18,983 nt of DNA from JAOZTV01 sp965371805. Lineage in GTDB: Bacteria; Acidobacteriota; Aminicenantia; UBA2199. The notes under the pieces are model-generated. The model was given only the letters and a program-made list of their open reading frames with translations. It did not search any database and was not told where the DNA came from. Below, piece by piece: positions 1 through 7,950 of the stretch. The DNA lies in NCBI GenBank assembly GCA_965371805.1, contig CBDUZW010000084.1, positions 1-18,983 on the forward strand. Direction: 5' to 3'. The position numbers and the translations under genes were made by a program. Numbering within the stretch: the stretch's first letter is position 1; each line of letters starts with the position of its first letter.

Positions 1-78
1 TTTTTATGACGCAACCAGTAGTAGTTTAAAGTGTTTTTTTATGATTCAATTCGCAGGTTTTGTTTCTCGATCATTTAT

Positions 79-94
79 GGTATACTATTAAATT
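79..94 (+). promoter_or_regulatory. Extended -10 promoter of the ICMT-family gene, probably leaderless
   Basis: TGG followed by TATACT (81-86) matches an extended -10 element (TGnTATAAT-like). Only eight bases separate it from the ATG at 95, so transcription should start at or within two bases of the start codon. No Shine-Dalgarno sequence is present. The -35 position (about 58-63, TTTTGT) is poor, as is common for extended -10 promoters. Inference from sequence only. Confidence 0.55.
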
Positions 95-649
95 ATGAGT
101 AGTCCATTAGAAGTATATATCAGATACCGTTCCTTTGTAGGAATGGTTGCACTTGTAGCAGTCTTATACCTTTCTGAGCCAAGTGCCATTTCAATTGGGA
201 TAGGATTTTTTTTTATTGTTTTTGGAATGGCTTTTCGAGCATGGTCAGCAGGCTATATTTCAAAAAACAAAGAGCTGGCAACAAAAGGACCTTACGAATT
301 AACTCGAAACCCCCTTTATTTTGGAAGTTTTTTACTTGGTTTGGGAATTGCGATTGGGGGAGATAATCTCTATTCATATTTGATCTTTTTAGTTTATTAT
401 TTTTCATTTTTCCCTTTCCTTATGATAATTGAACATAGAAGATTAAAAAAACAATTTGGTGAGAAATATGAAAAATGGTATAAAACATCAAATTCATTTT
501 TTCCAAAAATTAAGAAGGTAGAACAGTTTAATTTTAATATATCATATTATATGAAAAATAAGGAATATAAAGGATTGTATTTTTCATTTTTTATTATTGC
601 GATCTATATACTAAAAGTATTAAATATTCATACAATCCTTTTTAATTAA
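95..649 (+). CDS. Isoprenylcysteine carboxyl methyltransferase / phospholipid methyltransferase family membrane protein
   Basis: The 184-residue product is an integral membrane protein with hydrophobic segments at about residues 12-28, 32-48, 74-88, 92-111 and 160-180. The ICMT/PEMT-type SAM-binding signature is visible: TKGPY (63-67), RNPLY (71-75), a Glu in EHRRL (113-117), then FGEKYEKWY (121-129). Family members methylate a lipid or prenylated substrate at the membrane. In bacteria the substrate is usually unknown, so I assign no specific reaction. The ATG at 95 is the only good start and appears leaderless. The gene is alone on this strand and converges on the subtilase gene 21 bases away. 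A C-terminal hydrophobic tail (about 160-184) follows the conserved core and looks like an extra membrane anchor. The family call is secure and the substrate is not. Confidence 0.8.
   Translation: MSSPLEVYIRYRSFVGMVALVAVLYLSEPSAISIGIGFFFIVFGMAFRAWSAGYISKNKELATKGPYELTRNPLYFGSFLLGLGIAIGGDNLYSYLIFLVYYFSFFPFLMIIEHRRLKKQFGEKYEKWYKTSNSFFPKIKKVEQFNFNISYYMKNKEYKGLYFSFFIIAIYILKVLNIHTILFN
569..641. repeat. 12-bp inverted repeat in the 3' end of the ICMT-family gene
   Basis: AAAGGATTGTAT (569-580) is the exact reverse complement of ATACAATCCTTT (630-641). The second arm runs into a short T tract (639-643) just before the stop codon. The 49-base loop is AT-rich. It could act as a terminator with a large loop, or be chance in a low-complexity, AT-rich region. 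Confidence 0.4.
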
Positions 650-654
650 ATTTG

Positions 655-682
655 ATAGAATTTAACTTAGTTAAAATTCTAT
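655..682. terminator. AT-rich hairpin between convergent genes (possible bidirectional terminator)
   Basis: ATAGAATTTAAC (655-666) pairs with GTTAAAATTCTAT (670-682) around a three-base loop, with one bulged A. It sits between the two convergent stop codons and overlaps the end of the protease gene. There is no G+C-rich stem and no long U tract, so strength as an intrinsic terminator is doubtful. Confidence 0.4.
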
Positions 683-2398
683 TGTCTGATAAAATTTCAC
701 ACTTTCGTCGCCTTCTGCATTCAATGATGTTATTACATAAGTCATATTGGTTTTTTCTAACACATTTCTATGATTATATGTAAACACATTAGAAGAAACC
801 GTTGTAAGATGAGTTAAGTTTGAATCCTGCAAAAGATAAATCTTATATGAGACGACTCCTTTTCCATCATTTAAGGGGCTTACATCCCATGTAAGTACAT
901 TTAAATATTCCGTCTGAAGAAGAGATATATTGGCAGACTGTGATATTGCAAAGTTTGCAGGTGGAAATAGTTTTATAAACTCAACCAAGGTTTTTTCAAT
1001 ATCTATCTGCATATTCATATAAGTGTTTTTACATCTTGAAAGAATAGAAGACCTGTTTTTCTTTAATTTCTCTAAAAGTTCATCAACACTTAAATCCCCG
1101 CTGAACTGTTTAAAAAGCGCCCATGTTCCTGCAGCATGAGGGGTTGCCATCGAAGTTCCATTCCAATTTGAATAGTTTTTATCACCAGTACCTATAGATG
1201 ACAAAATACTTACACCTGGTGCATTTAAATCAACCATTCCGCTTTTCCAGTTACTGCTATTATATTCATTACCAAACTTATCAGTCCCACCAATAGAAAC
1301 TGCTGATGATATACATGCAGGGCTGCTTATGGAACCACAATAGCCATCATTTCCAGTTGCAATTACAGTTGCGATCCCTACTGATCTTAAATTATCAATT
1401 ATAGACTTTAGAGAGTCTTCATCACAGAATGTACTATAATTCCCGCCGCCAAGACTAAGATTTGCAGCAGCAATATTATAAGTTCCCCTTAATGAATAAA
1501 CATACTCCAGACCTCTCATCTGATCATAGCCGTAACTCAATACCTGATTTCCATAAGTTGGATCGTCCTCGAATTTTGAGAAGACCTGAATAGCAATAAT
1601 ATCAGCATCTTTCGCTACTCCATATAGATTTCTTTGATTATTTCCGACAGCTATACCTGATACATGCGTTCCATGATCAAAGCCACCGAATTTACTGTCA
1701 TAATGAGCAGCAGATCCAGGGCCGGACATCTCAGAGCCTCCATTTGGACAGTCTCCCTGATAAGAATAACATTGTTCAATAATATTTTTACCTGTAAACA
1801 TATCATGCGTATTTCTAATTCCTGTATCTAATATAGCCACATACCATCCTTTCCCTGTAAGTCCATAATTCCATGCAACATCAGCACCTATTAAATCAAC
1901 TGATTGAAGCAACATTGGTTCTGAAACTTCACTGTTTCCCGCCTCAATACTTTCTTCATATTCTGGTAATGGCATTGGTTTATCTTGAATTATTCTCAAT
2001 ACATTAGGATCATTAACTAAACTTTTTAATGAATTTTCATTTACTTCCATAGATATAAAAGGTACAGTTTTAAATATGTGTTTTAATTTATAGTGAGAAT
2101 TGCTAAGGTTATGAAGTACTAAATCAACACTTTTACGGATCTCAAGACTTAATTCAAGATCTGCATCATCCATTGCAGAACGATTTATTCTTTTTAAATT
2201 CCCTGTTTTAAATTTATTTGAAATATCAGTTAATCTAACTAGATTCGGCACATCTACTTTTACTATGACTCTTATAATTCCCTGCTCTTTTGCTCTTGAG
2301 ATAAGATCCTGATCATCTGCAGCTTTATTTACATTTTCAGAAAACAACGTAAGGCTAACAACTAAAATTATTAAAATCAAAAACAGTTTTTTAAACAT
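671..2398 (-). CDS. Secreted subtilisin-like (S8) serine protease with I9-type propeptide and C-terminal FN3-like domain
   Basis: The 575-residue product starts with a Sec signal peptide (hydrophobic core about 5-19). Residues about 41-140 resemble an inhibitor I9 propeptide. The peptidase S8 domain spans about 165-450. The catalytic triad is visible: Asp191 in AILDTGI, His242 in DHGTHVSG and Ser416 in NGTSMATPHAAG, with the oxyanion-hole Asn350 in ATGND. Six cysteines in the catalytic region (210, 217, 325, 354, 362, 457) would fit disulfides in an exported enzyme. About 95 C-terminal residues (480-575) look like one fibronectin type III domain, probably for substrate or surface binding. The ATG at 2398 has a purine-rich AGGGGA ribosome site. 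It follows a lipoprotein gene on the same strand, 82 bases upstream. The triad is intact, so an active extracellular or periplasmic protease is expected; its substrates are unknown. Confidence 0.92.
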   Translation of the reverse strand: MFKKLFLILIILVVSLTLFSENVNKAADDQDLISRAKEQGIIRVIVKVDVPNLVRLTDISNKFKTGNLKRINRSAMDDADLELSLEIRKSVDLVLHNLSNSHYKLKHIFKTVPFISMEVNENSLKSLVNDPNVLRIIQDKPMPLPEYEESIEAGNSEVSEPMLLQSVDLIGADVAWNYGLTGKGWYVAILDTGIRNTHDMFTGKNIIEQCYSYQGDCPNGGSEMSGPGSAAHYDSKFGGFDHGTHVSGIAVGNNQRNLYGVAKDADIIAIQVFSKFEDDPTYGNQVLSYGYDQMRGLEYVYSLRGTYNIAAANLSLGGGNYSTFCDEDSLKSIIDNLRSVGIATVIATGNDGYCGSISSPACISSAVSIGGTDKFGNEYNSSNWKSGMVDLNAPGVSILSSIGTGDKNYSNWNGTSMATPHAAGTWALFKQFSGDLSVDELLEKLKKNRSSILSRCKNTYMNMQIDIEKTLVEFIKLFPPANFAISQSANISLLQTEYLNVLTWDVSPLNDGKGVVSYKIYLLQDSNLTHLTTVSSNVFTYNHRNVLEKTNMTYVITSLNAEGDESVKFYQTIEF

Positions 2399-2428
2399 AT
2401 TCTTCCCCTATAAATTATAACTTTCCCA

Positions 2429-2452
2429 AGCTGAATGTTTTTTCACTCAGCT
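2429..2452 (-). other. 9-bp hairpin with A6 loop between lipoprotein and protease genes
   Basis: On the minus strand AGCTGAGTG and CATTCAGCT can pair (one G-U wobble) around a loop of six A. No U run follows, so it does not look like a classical intrinsic terminator. A TATAAT-like sequence follows on the minus strand (2419-2414), so the hairpin could lie in the promoter or leader of the protease gene. mRNA stabilisation or differential expression within an operon is an alternative. Confidence 0.4.
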
Positions 2453-2480
2453 CAGGTTAAAATTTTCTATTAATTCTTAA

Positions 2481-3443
2481 TTATTTTCCCATCATTGATT
2501 TTGCTTTATCTTTCATTTTAAGAATAAAATCATCAGTGATTGTCATCGTAATATTCAGCATATTTTCATCTGAATTTATTTTTATTCCGTCTATTAATTC
2601 TTTATAATCAGGTTGAGATCCGGCAAATCCTTTTCCCATATTCAAGAGACTCATCATGGCATCATTTGCTGCTTTATCATTGGATAAAAGTTTTAAATCA
2701 ATCTCATATGCACTTCCTGATCTCCAGGCACTGGCAAGAAAACATTCAGCTTTTGTAAAATCAACTTCACCCATTCCAACATTCTTTTTAACCCTGAGCT
2801 GTTCAGGAATATTAAAAACCATTGAGAATAAAGAATTACTATTAAGCATCTTCAGGTAACTTTTTTGTTTGTCATTCTTTAAAACACTATTTCCCTTTCC
2901 TTTAAACATATCTATTGCTTTTTTTACAATAGAAGTTGAAGCAACAATAATATGTCCCGCATCCGGAAAAACAAGTGTAGTCATCTTTCCATCCTCTTCA
3001 ATATTATAAAGAGTCAGTCCATCATATTTATCTTCTTTAAATTTGCCACCCTCTTCATTTGCTAATTTTAAGAGTTTTTCTTTATCATATTTTAATCCTG
3101 CAACCATAATAAAGCTTAAATCTTTTTTATTCATAAAATCATTACCATAAAAACCTGCAACAATACCATTGATATCTTTTCTAGGATCAATTCCAGTTTT
3201 ATCTACAAAATCCTTATAATTCTTGAATTTATCTGTAGGTTTAAAATCTTTCTCTATCTCATTAAATATTGCCAAAGATGATAACCCTTTTACATTAACA
3301 CTTAGATATCCAGATACATCTTCAGGGATATACTTAAGAAGATCGCCACCAGAACCACCTGAGGTACCTGCATTACTTCCACAGCCTGAGAAAAAACTCA
3401 AAGCTAACATTAAAGACATAATTACTAAAACTATTTTTTTCAT
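2481..3443 (-). CDS. Predicted lipoprotein of unknown function (DUF3352-like appearance)
   Basis: The 320-residue product has a lipoprotein signal peptide: two lysines, a hydrophobic core (4-18), then a lipobox ending in FFSGC, giving lipidation at Cys21. A Gly/Ser-rich linker (22-33) follows, then a soluble domain. The domain opens with 'LLKYIPEDVSGYLSVNVKGL', which resembles bacterial proteins of the DUF3352 type ('the protein survives as ... Pxd... Y..v'), but I cannot verify this. No catalytic motif is visible. The start is well supported: ATG at 3443 with an AGAGGAGG ribosome site six bases upstream. It is directly upstream of the secreted protease on the same strand and divergent from UDP-glucose dehydrogenase, so a surface or periplasmic role beside the protease is possible but unproven. 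Confidence 0.75.
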   Translation of the reverse strand: MKKIVLVIMSLMLALSFFSGCGSNAGTSGGSGGDLLKYIPEDVSGYLSVNVKGLSSLAIFNEIEKDFKPTDKFKNYKDFVDKTGIDPRKDINGIVAGFYGNDFMNKKDLSFIMVAGLKYDKEKLLKLANEEGGKFKEDKYDGLTLYNIEEDGKMTTLVFPDAGHIIVASTSIVKKAIDMFKGKGNSVLKNDKQKSYLKMLNSNSLFSMVFNIPEQLRVKKNVGMGEVDFTKAECFLASAWRSGSAYEIDLKLLSNDKAANDAMMSLLNMGKGFAGSQPDYKELIDGIKINSDENMLNITMTITDDFILKMKDKAKSMMGK

Positions 3444-3457
3444 TTTTATCCTCCTCT

Positions 3458-3539
3458 AACCTAAATTGTATATTCAAATAAATAAATTTAGGTTTAAAAA
3501 AAATAATACCATAAAAACAATAAAATTAAAACCTAAATT
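3458..3539. repeat. Three copies of the 10-mer AACCTAAATT in a divergent promoter region
   Basis: AACCTAAATT occurs at 3458-3467 and 3530-3539 in direct orientation, and at 3485-3494 as AATTTAGGTT. The second and third copies extend to an 11-base inverted repeat (AATTTAGGTTT / AAACCTAAATT). The first copy abuts the ribosome site of the lipoprotein gene. The third lies upstream of the dehydrogenase promoter. Spacing suggests binding sites for a dimeric regulator serving both divergent genes, but no regulator is identified. Confidence 0.45.
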
Positions 3540-3568
3540 AGAAAAAAGGAGTTTTTGCAATTCAGATA

Positions 3569-3577
3569 TGATATAAT
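3569..3577 (+). promoter_or_regulatory. Extended -10 promoter of the UDP-glucose dehydrogenase–glmS operon
   Basis: TGATATAAT is a perfect TGnTATAAT extended -10. A recognisable -35 at normal spacing is absent. A GGGAG ribosome site (3594-3598) lies six bases before the ATG at 3605, so this transcript should have a short leader of about 20 bases. Confidence 0.6.
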
Positions 3578-3604
3578 AATAATTAGTAAATATGGGAGAA
3601 AATT

Positions 3605-4990
3605 ATGGAATTTAAAAAAAACATTTTATGTATTGGTGCCGGGTATGTTGGTGGCCCTACGATGTCTGTTATTGCACTTAAATGTCCCGAATATAAAGTT
3701 TCAGTTGTGGATATAAATGAAAAGAGAATCAATCAGTGGAACTCAGATAATCTTCCAATCTATGAACCTGGCTTAGAAGATGTTGTTAATTCATGTCGAG
3801 GAAAAAACTTATTTTTTTCTACTGATGTAAAAAATGGGATAAAGAATGCAGACATTATTTTCGTATCAGTTAATACACCCACAAAAACTTTTGGAGAAGG
3901 CGCAGGTATGGCATCTAATCTTCAATATTGGGAAAAAACTGCTCATGAAATCATAAAATATTCAGACTCTGATAAAATAATAGTAGAGAAAAGTACTCTC
4001 CCTGTAAGAACAGCAGAAGCACTGGATAGAATTCTAAAATCAAATGAAAAAGGGATAAATTTCGAGATAATTTCAAATCCGGAATTCCTTGCAGAGGGAA
4101 CTGCAATAAATGACCTCCTCGAAGGTGACAGAGTATTGATAGGATCACACAATACAGAGACAGGTTTGAAAGCTGCAGAAGAAATAGTTAAAATATATAA
4201 ACATTGGATGCCAGAGGAAAAAATTATTACAACAAATTTATGGTCTTCCGAGTTAACAAAACTGGTCGCAAATGCATTTCTAGCTCAGAGAATTTCTTCC
4301 ATTAATTCAATTTCTGCCTTATGTGAGAAAACTGATGCTGATATTTCAGAAATATCATATGCAGTTGGAAAAGATTCAAGAATAGGAGCTAAATTTTTAA
4401 ACGCCAGTGTTGGATTTGGTGGATCATGTTTTAAGAAAGATATCTTAAACCTGGTTTATATAGCCAGAAGTTATGGATTATTTGAAGTTGCTGATTACTG
4501 GGAAATGGTCATTAAGATGAATGAATATCAGGAATCCCGATTTGTAAATAAAATGGTAAAGGAAATGTTCAATACAATTGCCGATAAAAAAATTGCAGTT
4601 TTTGGATTTGCATTTAAAGCAAACACTGGAGACACAAGAGAATCACCTGCTATAACTATTATTAATAAATTAATTGAAGAGAGAGCAAATATATCAATTA
4701 CAGATCCAAAAGCTTTAGAGAATGCAAAAATAGATCTGGCAGGAATAGACAATAACGTCAGTTATGAATTAGACCCTTACAAAGCTGCAGAAAACAGTAG
4801 CGCTATAGCTATTGTAACTGAATGGGATAGTTTCAAAGACCTTGATTATAAAAAAATATATGCCTCAATGAAAAAACCGGCTTTCATATTTGATGGTAGA
4901 AATATTTTAAATCATAAAGAATTGTTTGATATTGGATTTAATGTATATCCATTAGGAAAAGTTTCAGTAACCCATTTCCAAGGAGTGTAA
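3605..4990 (+). CDS. UDP-glucose 6-dehydrogenase, long eukaryote-like form
   Basis: This enzyme oxidises UDP-glucose twice with NAD+ to UDP-glucuronate in the cytoplasm, a donor for polysaccharide synthesis. The 461-residue product shows the N-terminal Rossmann motif GAGYVGG (11-17), the acid ending the second strand in VVDIN (35-39), the NTPTKT segment (90-95), SNPEFLAEGTA (157-167) and the catalytic Cys275 in GFGGSCFKKD. The C-terminal Rossmann-like domain has GFAFKANTGDTRES and ends near FDGRNIL. Length, lack of gaps and many segments match animal and plant UGDH as I remember them (human catalytic residue Cys276), rather than the shorter bacterial Ugd/TuaD type. It is followed by glmS after one base, whose ribosome site lies inside this gene's 3' end, so the two are an operon. 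The function call is firm; the origin of the eukaryote-like form is inference. Confidence 0.93.
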   Translation: MEFKKNILCIGAGYVGGPTMSVIALKCPEYKVSVVDINEKRINQWNSDNLPIYEPGLEDVVNSCRGKNLFFSTDVKNGIKNADIIFVSVNTPTKTFGEGAGMASNLQYWEKTAHEIIKYSDSDKIIVEKSTLPVRTAEALDRILKSNEKGINFEIISNPEFLAEGTAINDLLEGDRVLIGSHNTETGLKAAEEIVKIYKHWMPEEKIITTNLWSSELTKLVANAFLAQRISSINSISALCEKTDADISEISYAVGKDSRIGAKFLNASVGFGGSCFKKDILNLVYIARSYGLFEVADYWEMVIKMNEYQESRFVNKMVKEMFNTIADKKIAVFGFAFKANTGDTRESPAITIINKLIEERANISITDPKALENAKIDLAGIDNNVSYELDPYKAAENSSAIAIVTEWDSFKDLDYKKIYASMKKPAFIFDGRNILNHKELFDIGFNVYPLGKVSVTHFQGV

Positions 4991-4991
4991 A

Positions 4992-6818
4992 ATGTGTGGA
5001 ATTATTTGTTATTGTGGACGTAAAAGAGCTATTCCAATTCTTTTAAATGGATTAAAAAAGCTTGAATATAGAGGATACGATTCGGCCGGTCTCTCTGTAG
5101 TCGAAAACAAAAAATCAATAACCATTAAAGCACCTGGGAAAGTCTCTAACCTTGAGTCTAAAACAATCGGTATAAAAACAGATGCAACTTTCGGAATTGC
5201 ACATACAAGGTGGGCAACACATGGAAAACCATCTGAAATTAATGCACATCCTCAGTTAGACAGTAGCAAAAAAATAAGTGTTGTTCACAATGGTATTATA
5301 GAGAATTATATAGATCTTAAAGATGAACTTTTAAAAAAAGGCCATACATTTCTCTCTGACACAGATACAGAGGTAATTGCTCACTTAATTGACATGTACT
5401 TTACTGATGATCTTGAAGTTGCCGTATTAAAGACTGTAGAGAGATTATCAGGAACGTTTGGTCTTGCAGTTATCCACTCAGACATTGACCATAAAATCAT
5501 CGTCGTAAAAAGGGGAAGCCCAATTGTTGTTGGAGTTGGAGATAATGAGTTTTTTGCAGCATCTGATCCAATAGCAATTTCAGACTATACAAACAAAATA
5601 GTAGTTTTAAATGATGACGAGATGGCAATCTTAAATGAAGATGGATACTATATAAAGAACCTAAAAAATGAAGTTTTAAAAAAAAACATTCAGATTGTTG
5701 ACAAAGACTCATATTCTAATGATAAAAAAGGATTTGAATCCTTTATGTTAAAGGAGATATTTGAACAGCCTATAAGTATCAAAAATGCCTTTAGAGGAAG
5801 AATAATTGAGAGTGAAGGTGTTTCGAAACTCGGAGGACTTGAACCTGTAATTGAAAGATTAAAAAGTATAAAAAAACTAATCATAGTATCCTGTGGGACA
5901 AGCTATTATTCAGGAAAACTTGGTAGATATATATTTGAATCCTTAACTGAACTCGATGTGGAAGTTGAGATAGCTTCTGAGTTTAGATACCGGAAATTCA
6001 CACTTGACAAAAACGTTGCAGTTCTTGCACTTTCTCAATCAGGAGAAACAGCCGATACAATTGCAGCACTTAAAGAGGCAAAGAGAAAAGGTGCACTTCT
6101 TTTAGGGATAGTCAATGAAGTAGGCACAACAATAGCACAGCTTACAGATGCCGGTGTATATAATCATGCAGGACCAGAGATAGGAGTCGCTTCCACAAAA
6201 ATATATACATCTCAGTTAGTATTGTTAACCCTTATGGGATTATTAATAGGTAGATACCATGGATTATCCTTTATTGAAGGCAAAGGGATCATTGATGGAA
6301 TCAAAAATCTCCCTGACCAGATCAGTAAAATTTTAAGTGACGCAAAAAGCATTCAAGTTATTGCTAAAAAATATAGAAATTACAGAGATTTTCTTTATAT
6401 TGGAAGATTATATAATTATCCGACTGCAATGGAAGCTGCTTTAAAACTAAAAGAGATCTCCTATATTCATGCTGAGGGTTACCCTGCCGGTGAGATGAAA
6501 CACGGACCAATTTCTTTAATAGATGAAAATTTTCCTACAGTTGCTATTGCTCCTGATGATGAAGTTATGGATAAAATGCTTAGTAATATAGAGCAAATAA
6601 AAGCAAGAAATGGAAAAATTTTATCGGTTACCAATGAGAGTGCAAAAAAAGTGATAGATATTTCAGATGATGTATTCATTGTACCAAAAACTTTACCCGT
6701 TTTACAACCAATACTTAATATCATCCCACTTCAACTTTTTGCTTATTATATTGCAAAGGAGAAAGGAAGAAACATTGATAAACCTAGAAATCTCGCAAAA
6801 TCAGTTACCGTAGAATAA
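4992..6818 (+). CDS. glmS: Glutamine--fructose-6-phosphate aminotransferase (isomerizing)
   Basis: GlmS converts fructose-6-phosphate and glutamine to glucosamine-6-phosphate, the first committed step to UDP-GlcNAc for peptidoglycan and surface glycans. The 608-residue length is normal. The N-terminal class II glutamine amidotransferase begins MCGI, with Cys2 as nucleophile, and contains HTRWATHG (71-78) and the SDTDTE loop (122-127). The first SIS domain starts near residue 285 and has SCGTS (300-304). The second contains AEGYPAGEMKHGP (494-506). The C-terminus ends LAKSVTVE, with the conserved lysine that opens the sugar ring. AGGAG (4981-4985) six bases before the ATG lies in the end of the preceding dehydrogenase gene, indicating translational linkage. 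No glmS ribozyme is possible in the one-base gap. A hairpin follows the stop. Confidence 0.97.
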   Translation: MCGIICYCGRKRAIPILLNGLKKLEYRGYDSAGLSVVENKKSITIKAPGKVSNLESKTIGIKTDATFGIAHTRWATHGKPSEINAHPQLDSSKKISVVHNGIIENYIDLKDELLKKGHTFLSDTDTEVIAHLIDMYFTDDLEVAVLKTVERLSGTFGLAVIHSDIDHKIIVVKRGSPIVVGVGDNEFFAASDPIAISDYTNKIVVLNDDEMAILNEDGYYIKNLKNEVLKKNIQIVDKDSYSNDKKGFESFMLKEIFEQPISIKNAFRGRIIESEGVSKLGGLEPVIERLKSIKKLIIVSCGTSYYSGKLGRYIFESLTELDVEVEIASEFRYRKFTLDKNVAVLALSQSGETADTIAALKEAKRKGALLLGIVNEVGTTIAQLTDAGVYNHAGPEIGVASTKIYTSQLVLLTLMGLLIGRYHGLSFIEGKGIIDGIKNLPDQISKILSDAKSIQVIAKKYRNYRDFLYIGRLYNYPTAMEAALKLKEISYIHAEGYPAGEMKHGPISLIDENFPTVAIAPDDEVMDKMLSNIEQIKARNGKILSVTNESAKKVIDISDDVFIVPKTLPVLQPILNIIPLQLFAYYIAKEKGRNIDKPRNLAKSVTVE

Positions 6819-6837
6819 ATTAAATTTATAGATAAGG

Positions 6838-6865
6838 CAATGAGGCTTATGTGGTAGCCTCAATG
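6838..6865. terminator. Hairpin between convergent glmS and Gfo/Idh gene
   Basis: CAATGAGGCT (6838-6847) pairs with AGCCTCAATG (6856-6865) around an eight-base loop, with one A-A mismatch. Its central position between convergent stop codons suggests a bidirectional terminator, although no strong U tract follows on either strand. A second weak stem, TTTGG/CCAAA followed by five T, lies at about 6883-6902. Confidence 0.5.
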
Positions 6866-6901
6866 TAAATTGTCCATAGTTTTTGGCTGAAACCCAAATT
6901 T

Positions 6902-7933
6902 TTACATATTTTTCTTAAAGGACTGATCTCTTACAATATATATCCTTTCAATAATCTCAACAATCTTTAACCCTTCCATTGCATTTGTTGAAATTGTCGA
7001 TTTGCCGTTTAATGTATCTACAACATTTTCAATTACATAGTGATGATTTGCAGCAGAACCTTTATATGCGCCATAATCATTTGCAGGGTTAGATTCTTTA
7101 AGAACGGGCATAACATAATTTTGAATATTACATTCAACAACTTCATTCATATATTGCCCTCCAATTTTTATTGTTCCTTTTTCACCGAGAACAGTTATAC
7201 TACTCTCTAAATTAGAATCCCAGACAGAAGTTGAATAATTAATGCTTCCAATTCCTTCTTTTATAAAATCAAAAAAAATAAATCCGGAATCTTCAAATTC
7301 AGTCAGATTTTCATGTGAAAAATCATTAAATTTTCCTTGAATATTTTTTATATCTCCAAAGAGCCAATACATTATATCTATAAAATGAGAGAACTGAGTG
7401 AAAAGTGTCCCTCCATCATATTTATTTGTACCTTTCCAGTTACCTTGTTTATAGTATCTATGATCCCTGTTCCAATAACAATTTATCTGAACCATGAATA
7501 TCTTGCCTAATATTCTCTTGTCAATAACTTCCTTAATCCAGACAGAAGGAGGAGAATATCGGTTCTGCATGACTGAAAAAACATTTTTAGATACTTGAAA
7601 AGCATTATGCAGAACAGATTCAACACTGACTTTTGAAAGTCCAAGTGGTTTTTCACATACAATATGTTTCAGTTTTTCCAAAGCTTTATTTGAATGTTCT
7701 GCATGAAGTCCACTTGGAGTACAAATTACGACAACATCAAAATTTATATCTGAAGCCAATAATATATCTATGTTTATATAAAAAGGAACATTATATTTAT
7801 CTATACCTAATTCATCTATCGATTTTATATCGCACAGAGCAACAAGTTCTGAATCTGGGTTTCTACAAATCATTTCTGCATGCCGTTTTCCAATATGCCC
7901 ACAACCGACAATAGCAAATTTTATTTTATCCAT
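6902..7933 (-). CDS. Gfo/Idh/MocA family oxidoreductase, probably a WbpB-like nucleotide-sugar 3-dehydrogenase
   Basis: The 343-residue product has the N-terminal Rossmann motif GCGHIG (10-15), the family EKP motif (94-96), and a C-terminal alpha/beta domain with 'GGTLFTQFSHFIDIMYWLFG', whose histidine is in the usual catalytic region. In WbpB-type enzymes the reaction is NAD-dependent oxidation of the 3-OH of UDP-GlcNAcA, the step after WbpA. The start is ATG at 7933 with a GGAAGGGG ribosome site. It begins 17 bases after the WbpA-type dehydrogenase stop, so the two are co-transcribed, which is the main reason for preferring the WbpB role over other Gfo/Idh activities. The next enzymes of that pathway (a 3-aminotransferase and an N-acetyltransferase) are not in the window. 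Family is certain; substrate is inferred from context. Confidence 0.85.
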   Translation of the reverse strand: MDKIKFAIVGCGHIGKRHAEMICRNPDSELVALCDIKSIDELGIDKYNVPFYINIDILLASDINFDVVVICTPSGLHAEHSNKALEKLKHIVCEKPLGLSKVSVESVLHNAFQVSKNVFSVMQNRYSPPSVWIKEVIDKRILGKIFMVQINCYWNRDHRYYKQGNWKGTNKYDGGTLFTQFSHFIDIMYWLFGDIKNIQGKFNDFSHENLTEFEDSGFIFFDFIKEGIGSINYSTSVWDSNLESSITVLGEKGTIKIGGQYMNEVVECNIQNYVMPVLKESNPANDYGAYKGSAANHHYVIENVVDTLNGKSTISTNAMEGLKIVEIIERIYIVRDQSFKKNM

Positions 7934-7950
7934 TATTCCCCTTCCTTTTT

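Noticed and set aside
1..78. End of an upstream gene or terminator
   Set aside because: AT-rich with T runs but no stem or reading frame that I can support.
4980..4995. glmS ribozyme or riboswitch upstream of glmS
   Set aside because: The gap to the preceding gene is one base, leaving no room for a leader structure.
7633..7914. Plus-strand open frame of 93 codons
   Set aside because: Lies opposite the Gfo/Idh gene, which has clear motifs; composition is low complexity and there is no supporting start context.
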